A model generated the notes under the pieces. The model ran no database searches and had not been told where the DNA came from. It worked only from the letters and a program-made list of their open reading frames with translations. Of a DNA stretch of 64,000 nucleotides, positions 49,712 through 60,784 are shown in pieces. The stretch spans positions 666,707-730,706 of the forward strand of contig CAXTHH010000002.1 of assembly GCA_964244065.1 (NCBI GenBank), given 5' to 3'. This stretch comes from JASLDZ01 sp964244065 (lineage in GTDB: Bacteria > Pseudomonadota > Alphaproteobacteria > Caulobacterales > Caulobacteraceae). The stretch's first letter is position 1. Each line of letters opens with the position of its first letter. The translations under genes and the position numbers were made by a program.

Positions 49712-50092
49712 TCAGGAGCGCGGCGGCGTCCTGAGCGACTGCAGCAGGCGCTCGTGGCGCCACGCGGCGGCGTCGGCCAGCGCCCGGTCGGCCTCGTCGC
49801 GCACGCGCCGGGCCAGGGCCGCGCGCACGCCCCGGTCCGCCCCCGCCTGCGCCTCCGCCCGGGCGCAGGCCTCGGCCATGGCGGAGGCCGCGACGCCCAG
49901 GGCGGTCCCCTTCAGGCTGTGCGCCGCGTCGCGGAAGCCGTCCGCCCCCTCCGCGTCGTCCAGCAGCCGCAGCCACAGCTCCGCCTGCTCGGCGAACAGC
50001 CCCAGCACCTCGTCGGCCAGCTCCGGATCGCCGCCGGCGTTGGCCAGCAGACCCTCGGCGTCGATCGCTCCCGTCATGTCGCGCCTGGCCAT
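49712..50092 (-). CDS. Hpt (histidine phosphotransfer) domain protein
   Basis: A single-domain phosphotransfer protein of 126 residues. The phosphorylated His is H58 in AAHSLKGTALGVAA, with the downstream helix AEACARAEAQAGADRG. It would shuttle phosphate between a hybrid kinase and a response regulator. This is not ChpT, which has a different fold. Two alternative start codons exist. No kinase or regulator gene is adjacent, so partners are unknown. tRNA-Lys lies 114 bases upstream on the other strand. Confidence 0.88.
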   Translation of the reverse strand: MARRDMTGAIDAEGLLANAGGDPELADEVLGLFAEQAELWLRLLDDAEGADGFRDAAHSLKGTALGVAASAMAEACARAEAQAGADRGVRAALARRVRDEADRALADAAAWRHERLLQSLRTPPRS

Positions 50093-50205
50093 TCCGCCGC
50101 CCCCCGCAAGGCTCGAGACCGTCTCGCGCGACGCGCTTGCCTCCCCCCGCGTTTCCACTATGTATCCGCTCCCCGCTCGCGGGAACGCCCGCTTTGGCGC
50201 GGCAC

Positions 50206-50281
<76 letters not shown>

Positions 50282-50356
50282 TGTCTTCTCCTGCAGGGTG
50301 GCGGTCCGGGCGAGGTGGCTTTCCGTCGCTGCGCCGCGGCGCCCGGCGTCGGCGCG

Positions 50357-51745
50357 TCACCCTCGCGGCCGCCCGTCCTCGTCCTCGTCCGGCGGCCCGG
50401 TCGGTCGCCATCGGCCTCGGCGGGCGGCCAGGGCGCCCCACAGCGCCCCTGCACCCATCACGGCGGCGGTGACAGCCAGGCCGAGGCGGCCGTCGCCGTC
50501 GCCCAGGCCCTCCTGGCCGAGCACCAGCAGCAGCGCCGCCAGCGTCAGCGCCGGCAGCCACGGGAACAGCGGCGCCCGATGCGTGGCGGCGGCGGTCGCA
50601 CCCGTCCGCCGGCCCACCGCCAGCACTCCGCACAGGGTGGCGTAGATCGCCGTCAGCCCCACGCCCGTCGCCATCACCAGCAGATGCGGCGGGACGAGGC
50701 ACAGCGCCGCGGAGGCCGTTCCCGCCGCCAGCGTCGCCGCCCAGGGCGAGCCGAGCCGGGGATGCACCCGGACCAGCAGCGCGGAGGCGGCGCGCGGCCA
50801 CGCCCCGTCCCGCGCCGCGCCGTAGAGCTGCCGCGCCGAGAGCATCACCAGCGCCAGCACGGCGTTGAACACCGCCAGCGCCACGGCGAGCGCCAGCCCG
50901 CGCGCGGCCGCGGGTCCGGCCCGCGCCTCCACGAACGGGCCGAAGCCGCCGTCGAGCACGGCCCTGAGGTCGGGCGCGCCCGCCAGCACCGCCGCCAGCG
51001 GCAGCAGCTCGAAGCCCACCACCAGCGCCAGCGCCCAGCCCACCGCCCGCGCCACGCGGCGGCGCGGGTCCTGCAGCTCCTCGGCCAGATAGGCGGCCGA
51101 GCCGTAGCCGTCGTAGGCGAACAGGGCGATCGCCCCCGTCAGCGCCACCGCCGCCCCGCCCACCGGCAGCAGCGCCCCGCCCGCCGCGCCCACGGGGTGC
51201 AGCATCAGCTCGGGCAGGCCGCGCTCCGGGTGGGACAGGCCGAGCGTGGCCACCGCCGAGAGCGCCAGCAGCTCCACCAGCAGGAAGGCGCCCGTGACCG
51301 CCGCGTTGGCGCGCACGTCCAGCATCGCAGAGGCCGTCGCCAGCGCCACGCAGGCCAGGGCCACGGGCGCGGCGGGCAGGCCCGGCCAGACGGCGGCGAG
51401 CTGCCCGGCCACGCCCAGGCTCAGCACCGCCGTCGCTAGCAGCAGGTTGAGCGTGTTCGCCGCCAGCACGGCGAACCCCGCGGGCGCGCCCAGCACGCGC
51501 GAGGTCATGGCGTACTCGCCGCCGCTGTAGGGGAAGGCGCTGGCCAGCTCGGCGTAGACCTGGGCCACGCACGCGGCCACCACCGCCGCGCCCGCCATGG
51601 CCCACAGCGCGCCCGTGCCCGCGCCGCGCAGCACGTCGGGCACGATCACGAAGAAGGACGACGCCGGCGTCGCCGCCGAGAGCGTCAGGAACAGCACGCC
51701 CGGCAGCCGCATGCCGCGGGTCAGAGGCCGCGCCGGGTCGCTCAC
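50357..51745 (-). CDS. APC-family permease
   Basis: A 462-residue transporter with about 12 membrane helices. The first helix (GVLFLTLSAATPASSFFVIV) and the following AELASAFPYSGGEYAMTSRV match amino acid/polyamine/organocation permeases; the conserved helix-1 Gly region is present but reads AATPASS. The later parts contain ALFAYDGYGSAAYLAEELQD and LVMLSARQLYGAARDGAWP, typical of the L-type branch. The substrate is unknown. It starts at GTG 51745 and lies upstream of tRNA-Lys on the opposite strand. Confidence 0.88.
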   Translation of the reverse strand: MSDPARPLTRGMRLPGVLFLTLSAATPASSFFVIVPDVLRGAGTGALWAMAGAAVVAACVAQVYAELASAFPYSGGEYAMTSRVLGAPAGFAVLAANTLNLLLATAVLSLGVAGQLAAVWPGLPAAPVALACVALATASAMLDVRANAAVTGAFLLVELLALSAVATLGLSHPERGLPELMLHPVGAAGGALLPVGGAAVALTGAIALFAYDGYGSAAYLAEELQDPRRRVARAVGWALALVVGFELLPLAAVLAGAPDLRAVLDGGFGPFVEARAGPAAARGLALAVALAVFNAVLALVMLSARQLYGAARDGAWPRAASALLVRVHPRLGSPWAATLAAGTASAALCLVPPHLLVMATGVGLTAIYATLCGVLAVGRRTGATAAATHRAPLFPWLPALTLAALLLVLGQEGLGDGDGRLGLAVTAAVMGAGALWGALAARRGRWRPTGPPDEDEDGRPRG

Positions 51746-51870
51746 GGCAGGGCGCGCCGCGGAGAAGTCCCGCTGCGCGCGACGGTCTCAGACTCGCCCT
51801 CGCCCGCCTTGGCGACGCGGTCGGCAGGCGCGGCGCCCCCGCGCCTTCCTCCGGGCGGAGCGTGTCCCAA

Positions 51871-53379
51871 TCAGGCCGCCTCGTCCTCCGCCAGCCGCGG
51901 CGCGTCCGCGGCGAACGCCAGCAGCGGCGCGGCCTCCACCGCGCCCGCGACGGCGGCCGGCGCGGGCGCCTCCAGCGCCTCCACCCCCTTCAGCTTGCGC
52001 GTGATCACGTTGGTGCGCGTCGTGATCTGCTCGTGCAACCCCTTCGCCTGGTCGAGCTTGTCGCCCAGCTTGGCCCACACCTCGCCGTACTTGGCGAACT
52101 CCGCCTTGGCCTCGCCCAGCACCTTCCACACGTCGGCCGAGCGCTTCTCCACCGCCAGCGAGCGGAATCCCATCTGCAGGCTGTTGAGGATGGCGGCCAG
52201 CGTGGTCGGCCCCGTCACCATCACGCCGACCGACTGCTGCAGGTCGCTGACCAGCCCCGGCCGGCGGATCACCTCGGCGAACAGCCCCTCCGTGGGCAGG
52301 TACAGGATGGCGAAGGGCGTGGTCTGCGGCGGGTGCACGTACTTGGCCGCGATCGACTTGGCCTGCAGGCGCACCGCACGCTCCAGCGCCGCGGCGCCCG
52401 CCTCCACCGCCGCGGGGTCGCCCGCCTCCTGCGCGGTCTGCAGGCGCTCGTAGTCCTCCTGCGGGAACTTGCAGTCGATGGGCAGCCACACCGGCGCCCC
52501 CCCGTCCGCGTCCCGGCCGGGCAGCTTGACGGCGAAGTCCACCCGCTCCCCCGCGCCGGCGCGCACCTGCACCTGGCTCTCGTACTGGTCGGGGGTGAGC
52601 ATGTCCTCGAGGAGCTGGCCCAGCCGCAGCTCGCCCCAGCCGCCGCGCGCCTTCACGTTGGTGAGCACGCGCTTCAGGTCGCCGACGCCGGTGGCGAGGC
52701 TCTGCATCTCGCCCACCGCCTTGTGCACGCTCTCCAGGTGGTCGGAGACCGTCTTGAACTTCTCGCCCAGGCGCTGCTCCAGGGTGGCGGAGAGCTTCTC
52801 GTCCACCACCCCGCGCATCTCGTCGAGCTTCTCCTGGTTGCCCTTGCTCAGGGTCTCCAGGTGGCCGCGCACCGTCTCCTTCAGCCCGTCGGCGCGCTCG
52901 CCCTGGTCCTTGGTCAGCGCCAGCAGCCGCTCGTCCATGGCCTTGAGCGCGGCCTCCGTGCGCTCGCGCAGGTCTTTCATCGCAGCGTTGGTTTCGCCGA
53001 GCCGCTGCGTCTGGCTGTGCGAGAAGCCCTCGACGTGGCCTTTCAGCGCCAGGTCGAAGGCGGCGCGGCCGTCAGCGTTCTCCTTGCGCATGCCCACCAA
53101 GTGCTCGCCCTGGTCCTGGGCGAAGCGACCGAGCCGGGTTTCCAGGGTGGTCGACAGCCCGACTAACTCCTGCTTCAGCTCGGTGCGGAAGTCTGCGAAA
53201 TCTTTGCGCGCGTCCCGCGGCGCGTCGCTGACCGCGCGCTCCACGAACGCGAGCCGGGACAGGAGCTCGGGATGCGCGTCCGGGGCGGCGGGCGACGTGG
53301 CGGCGCGCCAAGCGAGCATGCCGAAGACGAGGCCGCCGGCGGAGAGCAGGCAAGCGAGGGCGAGGAGCGCGGGAATCAT
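51871..53379 (-). CDS. rmuC: DNA recombination protein RmuC
   Basis: RmuC limits inversions between short repeats in E. coli and has a PD-(D/E)xK-like nuclease core. The 502 residues contain one N-terminal membrane anchor (LLALACLLSAGGLVFGMLAW), a long coiled-coil part rich in Leu, Lys, Glu and Arg, then the RmuC core with GGWGELRLGQLLEDMLTPDQY, PIDCKFPQEDYERLQ and FAILYLPTEGLFAEV. The ATG at 53379 keeps the anchor. It lies 170 bases from the converging-strand gap to the next small ORF. Confidence 0.93.
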   Translation of the reverse strand: MIPALLALACLLSAGGLVFGMLAWRAATSPAAPDAHPELLSRLAFVERAVSDAPRDARKDFADFRTELKQELVGLSTTLETRLGRFAQDQGEHLVGMRKENADGRAAFDLALKGHVEGFSHSQTQRLGETNAAMKDLRERTEAALKAMDERLLALTKDQGERADGLKETVRGHLETLSKGNQEKLDEMRGVVDEKLSATLEQRLGEKFKTVSDHLESVHKAVGEMQSLATGVGDLKRVLTNVKARGGWGELRLGQLLEDMLTPDQYESQVQVRAGAGERVDFAVKLPGRDADGGAPVWLPIDCKFPQEDYERLQTAQEAGDPAAVEAGAAALERAVRLQAKSIAAKYVHPPQTTPFAILYLPTEGLFAEVIRRPGLVSDLQQSVGVMVTGPTTLAAILNSLQMGFRSLAVEKRSADVWKVLGEAKAEFAKYGEVWAKLGDKLDQAKGLHEQITTRTNVITRKLKGVEALEAPAPAAVAGAVEAAPLLAFAADAPRLAEDEAA

Positions 53380-53548
53380 GGCCGTGCCAGCCTAGCACGC
53401 TCCCGTTTTGTTCACGGGCGGCGAAGACGTCGCAGCACTCCGCAAAGACGGCGCGGCAGCGCTGCTCCTACCGCACACGCAGGTGCGATCAATCGAGAGG
53501 GGGGCCGCCGTCCGGCGAGCGGAGCGGGGCGGGCGCAGGTCTGGGCGC

Positions 53549-53845
53549 TCACCGCCTGAACGTCAGGCTGTCCGCCGCCTGCAACAGCCCGTTCGCCCGC
53601 ATGAACCCGGCCAGGCTCTTGTACGTCGCCGTGCGGACCGGCCCGGACTGATCGTCCGTCTTCAGCCGGCCGTCCACCCTGGGGCCGAACATCCGCATCA
53701 GCGGGCCGGCCTTGACCACCGTCGGCGTGAAGTGCGCCCGCTCGTTGGCGTGGATCTGGGCGCGGTCCCGCGTCTCCCACGCAAGGGGCGAAGGCTTTCC
53801 CGTGGACGAGGCCGGCAGCTTAGCCGCGACCTCCGTCCGCGCCAC
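53549..53845 (-). CDS. Small hypothetical protein
   Basis: 98 residues, unrecognised. It is basic with conserved-looking phrases SPLAWETRDRAQIHANERAH and VRTATYKSLAGFMRANGLL. No signal peptide or membrane helix is seen. The codon bias (G/C at third position) supports a real gene. It faces away from clpB and is separated from rmuC by about 170 bases with nothing else recognised. Confidence 0.55.
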   Translation of the reverse strand: MARTEVAAKLPASSTGKPSPLAWETRDRAQIHANERAHFTPTVVKAGPLMRMFGPRVDGRLKTDDQSGPVRTATYKSLAGFMRANGLLQAADSLTFRR

Positions 53846-53965
53846 TCACGTTCCCGTCAGCCGCGCGGCCACCTTGTGTGTCCACACGGCCACACCACAT
53901 CCGGGCCGTCCGGCCGTGCTCAGGCGAGGCGGCCGGGCGACATCCGCCTTCCGAGGGGACCGACC

Positions 53966-56551
<2,586 letters not shown>

Positions 56552-56628
56552 CGCTTGCGGCTTAGAGACCTTGTTTGACGGCGTTCTCAACTTGAACGCA
56601 CTGTCCCGGCATTCAGGAGGAGCGGCGG

Positions 56629-57747
56629 TTGGGTCTACAGGCGGTGCTTGAGCGCGTGCGAGCTAGACTCGCAGCCGCCGGCTACTCGAACGAGGCCGCG
56701 GTTTCGCAGGGAATTGTGCTTCCAATTCTTGCGGAGCTCGGATGGGATACGTCAGACACGGACGAGGTCGCGCCAGAGTTCGCTAACGAGCGTGGGCGGG
56801 TTGATTATGCTCTCTGCAAGCAGGGGCGTCGCCCCGTGGTGTTCATTGAGGTAAAAGGTGTCGGGCGCTCGCTGGACGGCGATCGCCAGCTCTTCGAGTA
56901 CGCCTTTCATACTGGAGTGCCTCTGTGCCTGCTCACAGACGGGCGTGAGTGGGCCTTCTACCTGCCCGGCGGGCAGGGCGCTTATGAGGACCGCCGCGTT
57001 TATCGCTTGCAGATGGATGAGCGGGAACTTGCGGAGGCCGTCTCTCGCCTCCAGCGTTACCTCTCGCGTGACCGTGTTCAAGACGGACGCGCTTATGAGG
57101 ACGCGCAACGAGACTACCGGGACATCTCCTCCAAGCGTGAGGCGGTCCGTATGCTCCCGCGAGCTTGGTCCGACCTCGTCGATAAGGGGGAGGGGCTGTT
57201 GATAGAACTCCTGTCAGACGAGGCGGAACAGCTCTGTGGGGTGAAACCGGCCGCCGCCGACGTCTTAAGCTTCCTCCGTGGGCTTGTCGGCTCAACGGCT
57301 GACGCTGCGGCGCTCCCGGTTAGGCGGCTTCGCCCGGCGCCACTCGAGCGTCCTCCTGCCGCTGAGCGGAGCCCTACTGAGCCGGTCAAGGCGGTGGAGT
57401 TCGCGGACGGAAAAGTCGCATACACGTGGTTTGGCGAGAAGCTTGGAGCGCCTACCGCTGTGGCGGCAACGGTGGACATCCTACGTCGCCTCGCCAGTCG
57501 CCATCCCGAGCGGATGCCCGATTTGGCAGTCCGCGTCCGCAGCCGCCGCCGAGCACCGATTGCTCGCTCTCCGGAGGAGATCAATCCAGCTCGACCTGAT
57601 CTCGCTAAGGCAGCCGACCTTGGGGAGGGATGGCTCTTCGGAACACACTGCTCCAACCGCGAAAAGACTAAGACTATCCGGGCAGCCTGCGATGTCATGG
57701 GCGTCACCTTCGGCATAGATCTAATATTGGAGCTGCCGAACGGGTAA
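56629..57747 (+). CDS. Orphan PD-(D/E)xK protein with HsdR-N-like domain
   Basis: 372 residues. Residues 1-120 resemble the N-terminal nuclease domain of type I restriction enzymes: AAVSQGIVLPILAELGWD, D59 in GRVDYAL, the E-x-K pair E74/K76 in VVFIEVKGVG, then RQLFEYAFHTGVPLCLLTDG and EWAFYLPGG. The middle is helical and charged. The C-terminal part (GKVAYTWFGEKLGAPTAVAA, then WLFGTHCSNREKTKTI and ACDVMGVTFGIDLI) is a conserved-looking module I do not recognise. No hsdM, hsdS or helicase domain is present, so it is not a complete restriction enzyme. AGGAGG precedes a TTG start by eight bases. The lower third-position GC compared with neighbours suggests transfer. Confidence 0.75.
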   Translation: MGLQAVLERVRARLAAAGYSNEAAVSQGIVLPILAELGWDTSDTDEVAPEFANERGRVDYALCKQGRRPVVFIEVKGVGRSLDGDRQLFEYAFHTGVPLCLLTDGREWAFYLPGGQGAYEDRRVYRLQMDERELAEAVSRLQRYLSRDRVQDGRAYEDAQRDYRDISSKREAVRMLPRAWSDLVDKGEGLLIELLSDEAEQLCGVKPAAADVLSFLRGLVGSTADAAALPVRRLRPAPLERPPAAERSPTEPVKAVEFADGKVAYTWFGEKLGAPTAVAATVDILRRLASRHPERMPDLAVRVRSRRRAPIARSPEEINPARPDLAKAADLGEGWLFGTHCSNREKTKTIRAACDVMGVTFGIDLILELPNG

Positions 57748-57768
57748 GTGCGAGCGAGTGCCCCTCCT

Positions 57769-57921
57769 GCTCGGGCGCGTCAAGGCGACCTGCTGCGCAG
57801 GAGCGGCTTCGCCGCTGCCTTGACCCGCCCCGCGCGCGGGGGCGGGGCGGAGGGGTCGGGACGCGAGGCGTCCCTTCCCAGGTGAAGTTCGACGGCCTGC
57901 GGCGCGTTGAACTCGGGGCTG
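57769..57921 (-). repeat. Unit B repeat, copy 1 (inverted)
   Basis: A sequence of about 150 bp that recurs twice more in the other orientation at 58159-58297 and 58896-59036. Shared blocks read CGACGGCCTGCGGCGCGTT, GTCGGGACGCG and CTTGACCCGCCC. It lies directly past the orphan nuclease gene. Confidence 0.7.
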
Positions 57922-57949
57922 TCGGCAGGAAGAGAAGGATGTGGGCCTC

Positions 57950-58121
57950 CACACCTCTCCCCTTGCGGGAGAGGGAGGGGCCCGGCCGGAGGCTGGGAGG
58001 GTGAGGGGTGGCGCCGGGCTGTCGGGGCTTGGCTCCCCCTGGTCTTCCGCCGTCGCGCGACCCCTCACCCTCCCACCGCTGCGCGGCGGGCCCCTCCCTC
58101 TCCCGCAAGGGGAGAGGTGTG
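57950..58121. repeat. R3 element with 35-bp perfect inverted arms
   Basis: Bases 57950-57984 are the exact reverse complement of 58087-58121 (core CTCCCCTTGCGGGAGAGGG). The 102 bp between hold a smaller inverted pair around GGGAGGGTGAGGGGT and its complement. No gene is seen in the whole stretch 57748-58340, which is made of this element and two unit B copies. Confidence 0.9.
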
Positions 58122-58158
58122 AGGAGCGCCACCTCCGCGCACGCAGCACCCGGCCTCA

Positions 58159-58297
58159 GCCCTGTGTTCGACGCGCCGCAGGCCGTTGAACATCTTGTAG
58201 GGACGCCCCGCGTCCCGACGCCCATCCGTCCGCCGTCGCGCGCAGGGCGGGTCGAGGGCTTGAGCGGAGCGTCCCTTGACGCGGCCGAGCACGGCGG
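58159..58297 (+). repeat. Unit B repeat, copy 2
   Basis: Begins CCCTGTGTTCGACGCGCC and ends with CCTTGACGCGGCCGAGCAC, with GGACGCCCCGCGTCCC inside. It is a close match to copy 3 and to the reverse complement of copy 1. It lies just upstream of the cupin gene. Confidence 0.75.
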
Positions 58298-58340
58298 CCC
58301 CTCCCACGCCACCGACCCCGCGCCCGCGCGTTCCGCCGCC

Positions 58341-58736
58341 ATGCAGATCACGCGCGCCGGGTCACAGCCTTCGCAGTCCGGGCCGGCGGACTGGTTCACC
58401 GGGCGGGTGCGGATCGACGCGCTCGCGGCGGCGGAGGAGGGGGTGCGGCCGGGCATGGCGTCTGTGACGTTCGAGCCCGGGGCGCGCACGCACTGGCACA
58501 CGCACCCGCTCGGCCAGACGCTGGTGGTCACCGCGGGGCTCGGCTGGGTGCGGCGGGAGGGCGGCCCGCGCGAGGAGGTGCGCCCCGGCGACGTGGTCTG
58601 GTTCGCCCCCGGCGAGCGCCACTGGCACGGCGCCTCCGCCACCGTGGGCCTGACGCACCTGGCCGTGCAGGCGGCGCAGGGCGGGGAGACGGTGACCTGG
58701 CGCGAGCCGGTGACGGACGCGGAGTACGGGGATTAG
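58341..58736 (+). CDS. Cupin-domain protein
   Basis: A 131-residue small beta-barrel protein. The metal-binding cupin motifs are HWHTHPLGQTLVVTAGLGW (motif 1, with three His and a Gln in place of the usual Glu) and GDVVWFAPGERHWHGASA (motif 2). The N-terminal segment ADWFTGRVRIDALA and GMASVTFEPGARTHW match the small cupins related to mandelonitrile lyase and carboxymuconolactone decarboxylase neighbours. Activity is not predictable. It is isolated between repeat blocks; both flanks carry unit B copies, so the gene may have moved together with them. Confidence 0.85.
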   Translation: MQITRAGSQPSQSGPADWFTGRVRIDALAAAEEGVRPGMASVTFEPGARTHWHTHPLGQTLVVTAGLGWVRREGGPREEVRPGDVVWFAPGERHWHGASATVGLTHLAVQAAQGGETVTWREPVTDAEYGD

Positions 58737-59134
58737 CCCCTCTCCCCTTGCAAGAGAGGGAGGGGCCCGCCGCGTCAGCGGTGGGAGGGTGAGGGGTCGC
58801 ACCGGGCGGGCCGCGCTGGCCCGGCTGGAATCCCCGGTCGCGTGACCCCTCACCCTCCCACGCCCGCGACCTTCGGTCCAAGCTCGGGCACGCTTCAGCC
58901 CTGTGTTCGACGCGCCGCAGGCCGTCGAACCTACTAAGGGACGCCCCGCGTCCCGACCCTTCCAGGACCGCCGCCGCGCGAAGGGCGGGTCAAGGGCGGA
59001 GAGCGGAGCGTCCCTTGACGCGCCTGAGCACGGCGGCAGCGCCGACGTCGGCCGCCCAAGCACCACCCCGTAGCCCTCACCCTCCCACGCCTATCGGCGC
59101 GGGCCCCTCCCTCTCCCGCGCGCGGGAGAGGGGA
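58737..59134. repeat. Composite repeat block: R3 arms enclosing unit B copy 3
   Basis: A left R3 arm (58739-58771, CTCTCCCCTTGCAAGAGAGG) and a right R3 arm (59101-59134, CCCTCCCTCTCCCGCGCG) face each other. Between them lie GGGAGGGTGAGGGGT with its complement (to 58861) and unit B copy 3 (58896-59036). The structure has the nested arrangement of a composite mobile or replicated intergenic block. No open frame with coding character was found. Confidence 0.7.
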
Positions 59135-59539
59135 TAACTCCCGATCTATCCCCGCCCCCTCCGGTCGGGTGCAGTCTTAGTGCGTCCCGTCGCACGGGGA
59201 GGGCGCTCGGCCGGCGAGCCTCAGGCGGCGGCGGGACGGGACCGAGCGGGTCAGAGGGCGGAGGTGATGGGCCGCCCATCGGCAGGGGTCGTCGCCCCGC
59301 CGCCCGTGCGGGGGTTCGTACGGCGTCTTCGCCCCACAAGGGCGGAGCGCAACGGGGGCGGAAGCGGGGTCGGTAGGCTCCGTACGCCTGGCTGGCCTAT
59401 GCGAAAACGGTCCCGCGGAGCGCATGCGACGCGTCGAAACGGTAACTGCTTCCACAGCTCCGGGCGCGGCCCGGCGCTCCGCAGCCCTTCCCACCCGACC
59501 TCCGGCGCGCCCGCGCGTCGGAGTGCGCGGCGCTGCGCG
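59135..59539. other. Non-coding stretch downstream of hfaD
   Basis: About 400 bases with no convincing gene. Short open frames in both strands have poor composition. In the Caulobacter hfa operon a further gene, hfaC (an ABC-type ATPase), follows hfaD; it is not present here. A terminator for the hfa operon might lie in the GC-rich palindromic bases 59465-59535, but none is clear. Confidence 0.6.
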
Positions 59540-60784
59540 TCAGCCGCCGGCGCTGCGCACCGTGTAGGTGGCCGTATTGCCCACGGCGCTGGCGGCGCTG
59601 ACCACCGAGCCGGTGGCGGGGCCCTTGTAGCTGGTGGAGGCGGTGACGGGGCCGCCGTTGGTCTGGGCGCCGCGGAAGCCGACGCCGCCGTCGCAAGTGG
59701 CGCAGGCGCTGGCCTGGATGGCGTTGCCGACGGCGGTGGCGCTGACATAACTGTCGGCCCCGCCGTTCGAGGCGGTGAGCAGGCTGCGCGCGTTGATGGC
59801 GCCGGTGTTGGTCTGGTCGGCGGCGAACTCGGTCTGGGGGCCGACGTTGTTGCCGTAGGCCGAGTTGCCGACGCCGTAGGCGCCGACCGTGGCGTTGTTC
59901 CAGGCGCCCAGGCCCACGGCGCTGTCGGCGGCGACCTCCGCCGAGCTCGCCTGGGTGTGCGCGCTCAGGGAGGCGCCGCCCGCGTTGTCCACGGTGACGT
60001 TGTTGCTGGTGGCGGCGGCCTGGGCGGCGACGGTGTCGCCTGCCGCCTGCTGGACGGTGACGGTCCCCTTCACCGCGAAGCCGGTGTTCGACTGGTCGGT
60101 GACGAGGTCCACGGTGCCGTTGGCGACGGCGGTGGTCACGTCGTTGCCGATGGCGGTGGCGCTCGTGCCCGACAGGGTCTCGATCTCGCCGGCGCGGGTG
60201 GAGGCGTCGGCGGTGACCGGGCCGGTGAGCGCCTGCTGCGAGTAGGCGCGCACGGCGCCGTTGGTGGAGAGCCATCCCTGGGTATTGCCGACCGAGGCGG
60301 CGTCGTTGGACAGCTGGTAGGCGTAGGAGGTCACGTCCAGGTACGAGCCGGAGATCACGTCCCTGGGTCCGGCGCTCTGCTTGCTGGAGCCGCTGACCGG
60401 GCCGCAGCAGGTGCTGGCCGTGGCCGCGTTGCCGGAGGCGGAGGCGGTCGCGCCGGCGTAGGCGCCCGAGTCGATCACGCTGGCGGTGACCACGGCCTTG
60501 GAGGCGCCCGAGGTCGTCTGCTCGCTGGTGAAGCTCATGCCGGCGCCTTCGCTGACGGCGCTGGCGATGTTGCCTACCGCGGTGGCGCTGGTGACGGTCT
60601 GCGCGGCGGTGGTCACGGCGAGCTTGCCCTCGGCGAACACGTCGCCGAGCTGCACCTGGCCGTTGATCACGTCCCGCCCGGGAGGGTCCTGGGCGAAGGC
60701 GACGCTAGAACCGGCCGTGAGAAGCGCGCACGTCAGGATCGCGGCGGCTGTTCCAGCGGCTCGGGTCTTCGCGGCTGCGCGCAT
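59540..60784 (-). CDS. hfaD: Holdfast anchor protein HfaD
   Basis: Surface protein that fixes the holdfast adhesin to the stalk or pole. The 414-residue chain has a signal peptide (ILTCALLTAGSSVAFAQ) and a low-complexity Ala/Thr/Val/Gly/Asn-rich mature part. Two motifs recur: Q[ST]-x-x-G (EQTTSG, DQSNTG, DQTNTG, AQTNGG) and A-x-[AS]-[VI]-GN (TAVGN, ASVGN, TAIGN, TAVGN, SAVGN). This suggests a stacked beta-solenoid or amyloid-like fold; both motifs also occur in HfaA. Known data from Caulobacter describe HfaA and HfaD as secreted partners dependent on HfaB. The first 80 bases overlap the 3' end of hfaB. Confidence 0.9.
   Translation of the reverse strand: MRAAAKTRAAGTAAAILTCALLTAGSSVAFAQDPPGRDVINGQVQLGDVFAEGKLAVTTAAQTVTSATAVGNIASAVSEGAGMSFTSEQTTSGASKAVVTASVIDSGAYAGATASASGNAATASTCCGPVSGSSKQSAGPRDVISGSYLDVTSYAYQLSNDAASVGNTQGWLSTNGAVRAYSQQALTGPVTADASTRAGEIETLSGTSATAIGNDVTTAVANGTVDLVTDQSNTGFAVKGTVTVQQAAGDTVAAQAAATSNNVTVDNAGGASLSAHTQASSAEVAADSAVGLGAWNNATVGAYGVGNSAYGNNVGPQTEFAADQTNTGAINARSLLTASNGGADSYVSATAVGNAIQASACATCDGGVGFRGAQTNGGPVTASTSYKGPATGSVVSAASAVGNTATYTVRSAGG

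Noticed and set aside
53873..53900. Heat-shock promoter before clpB
   Set aside because: CTTGTG with a 16-base gap to CCACAT is suggestive, but the -10 match is poor, so it is only mentioned in the clpB entry.
57704..58642. A 312-residue minus-strand frame and others in the repeat block
   Set aside because: They run through inverted repeats and unit B copies and across the cupin gene; recurring peptide fragments come from the repeated DNA, not from a protein family.
59177..59494. A 105-residue minus-strand ORF after hfaD that might be hfaC
   Set aside because: It has no ABC ATPase motifs and far too short a length; composition is that of non-coding DNA.
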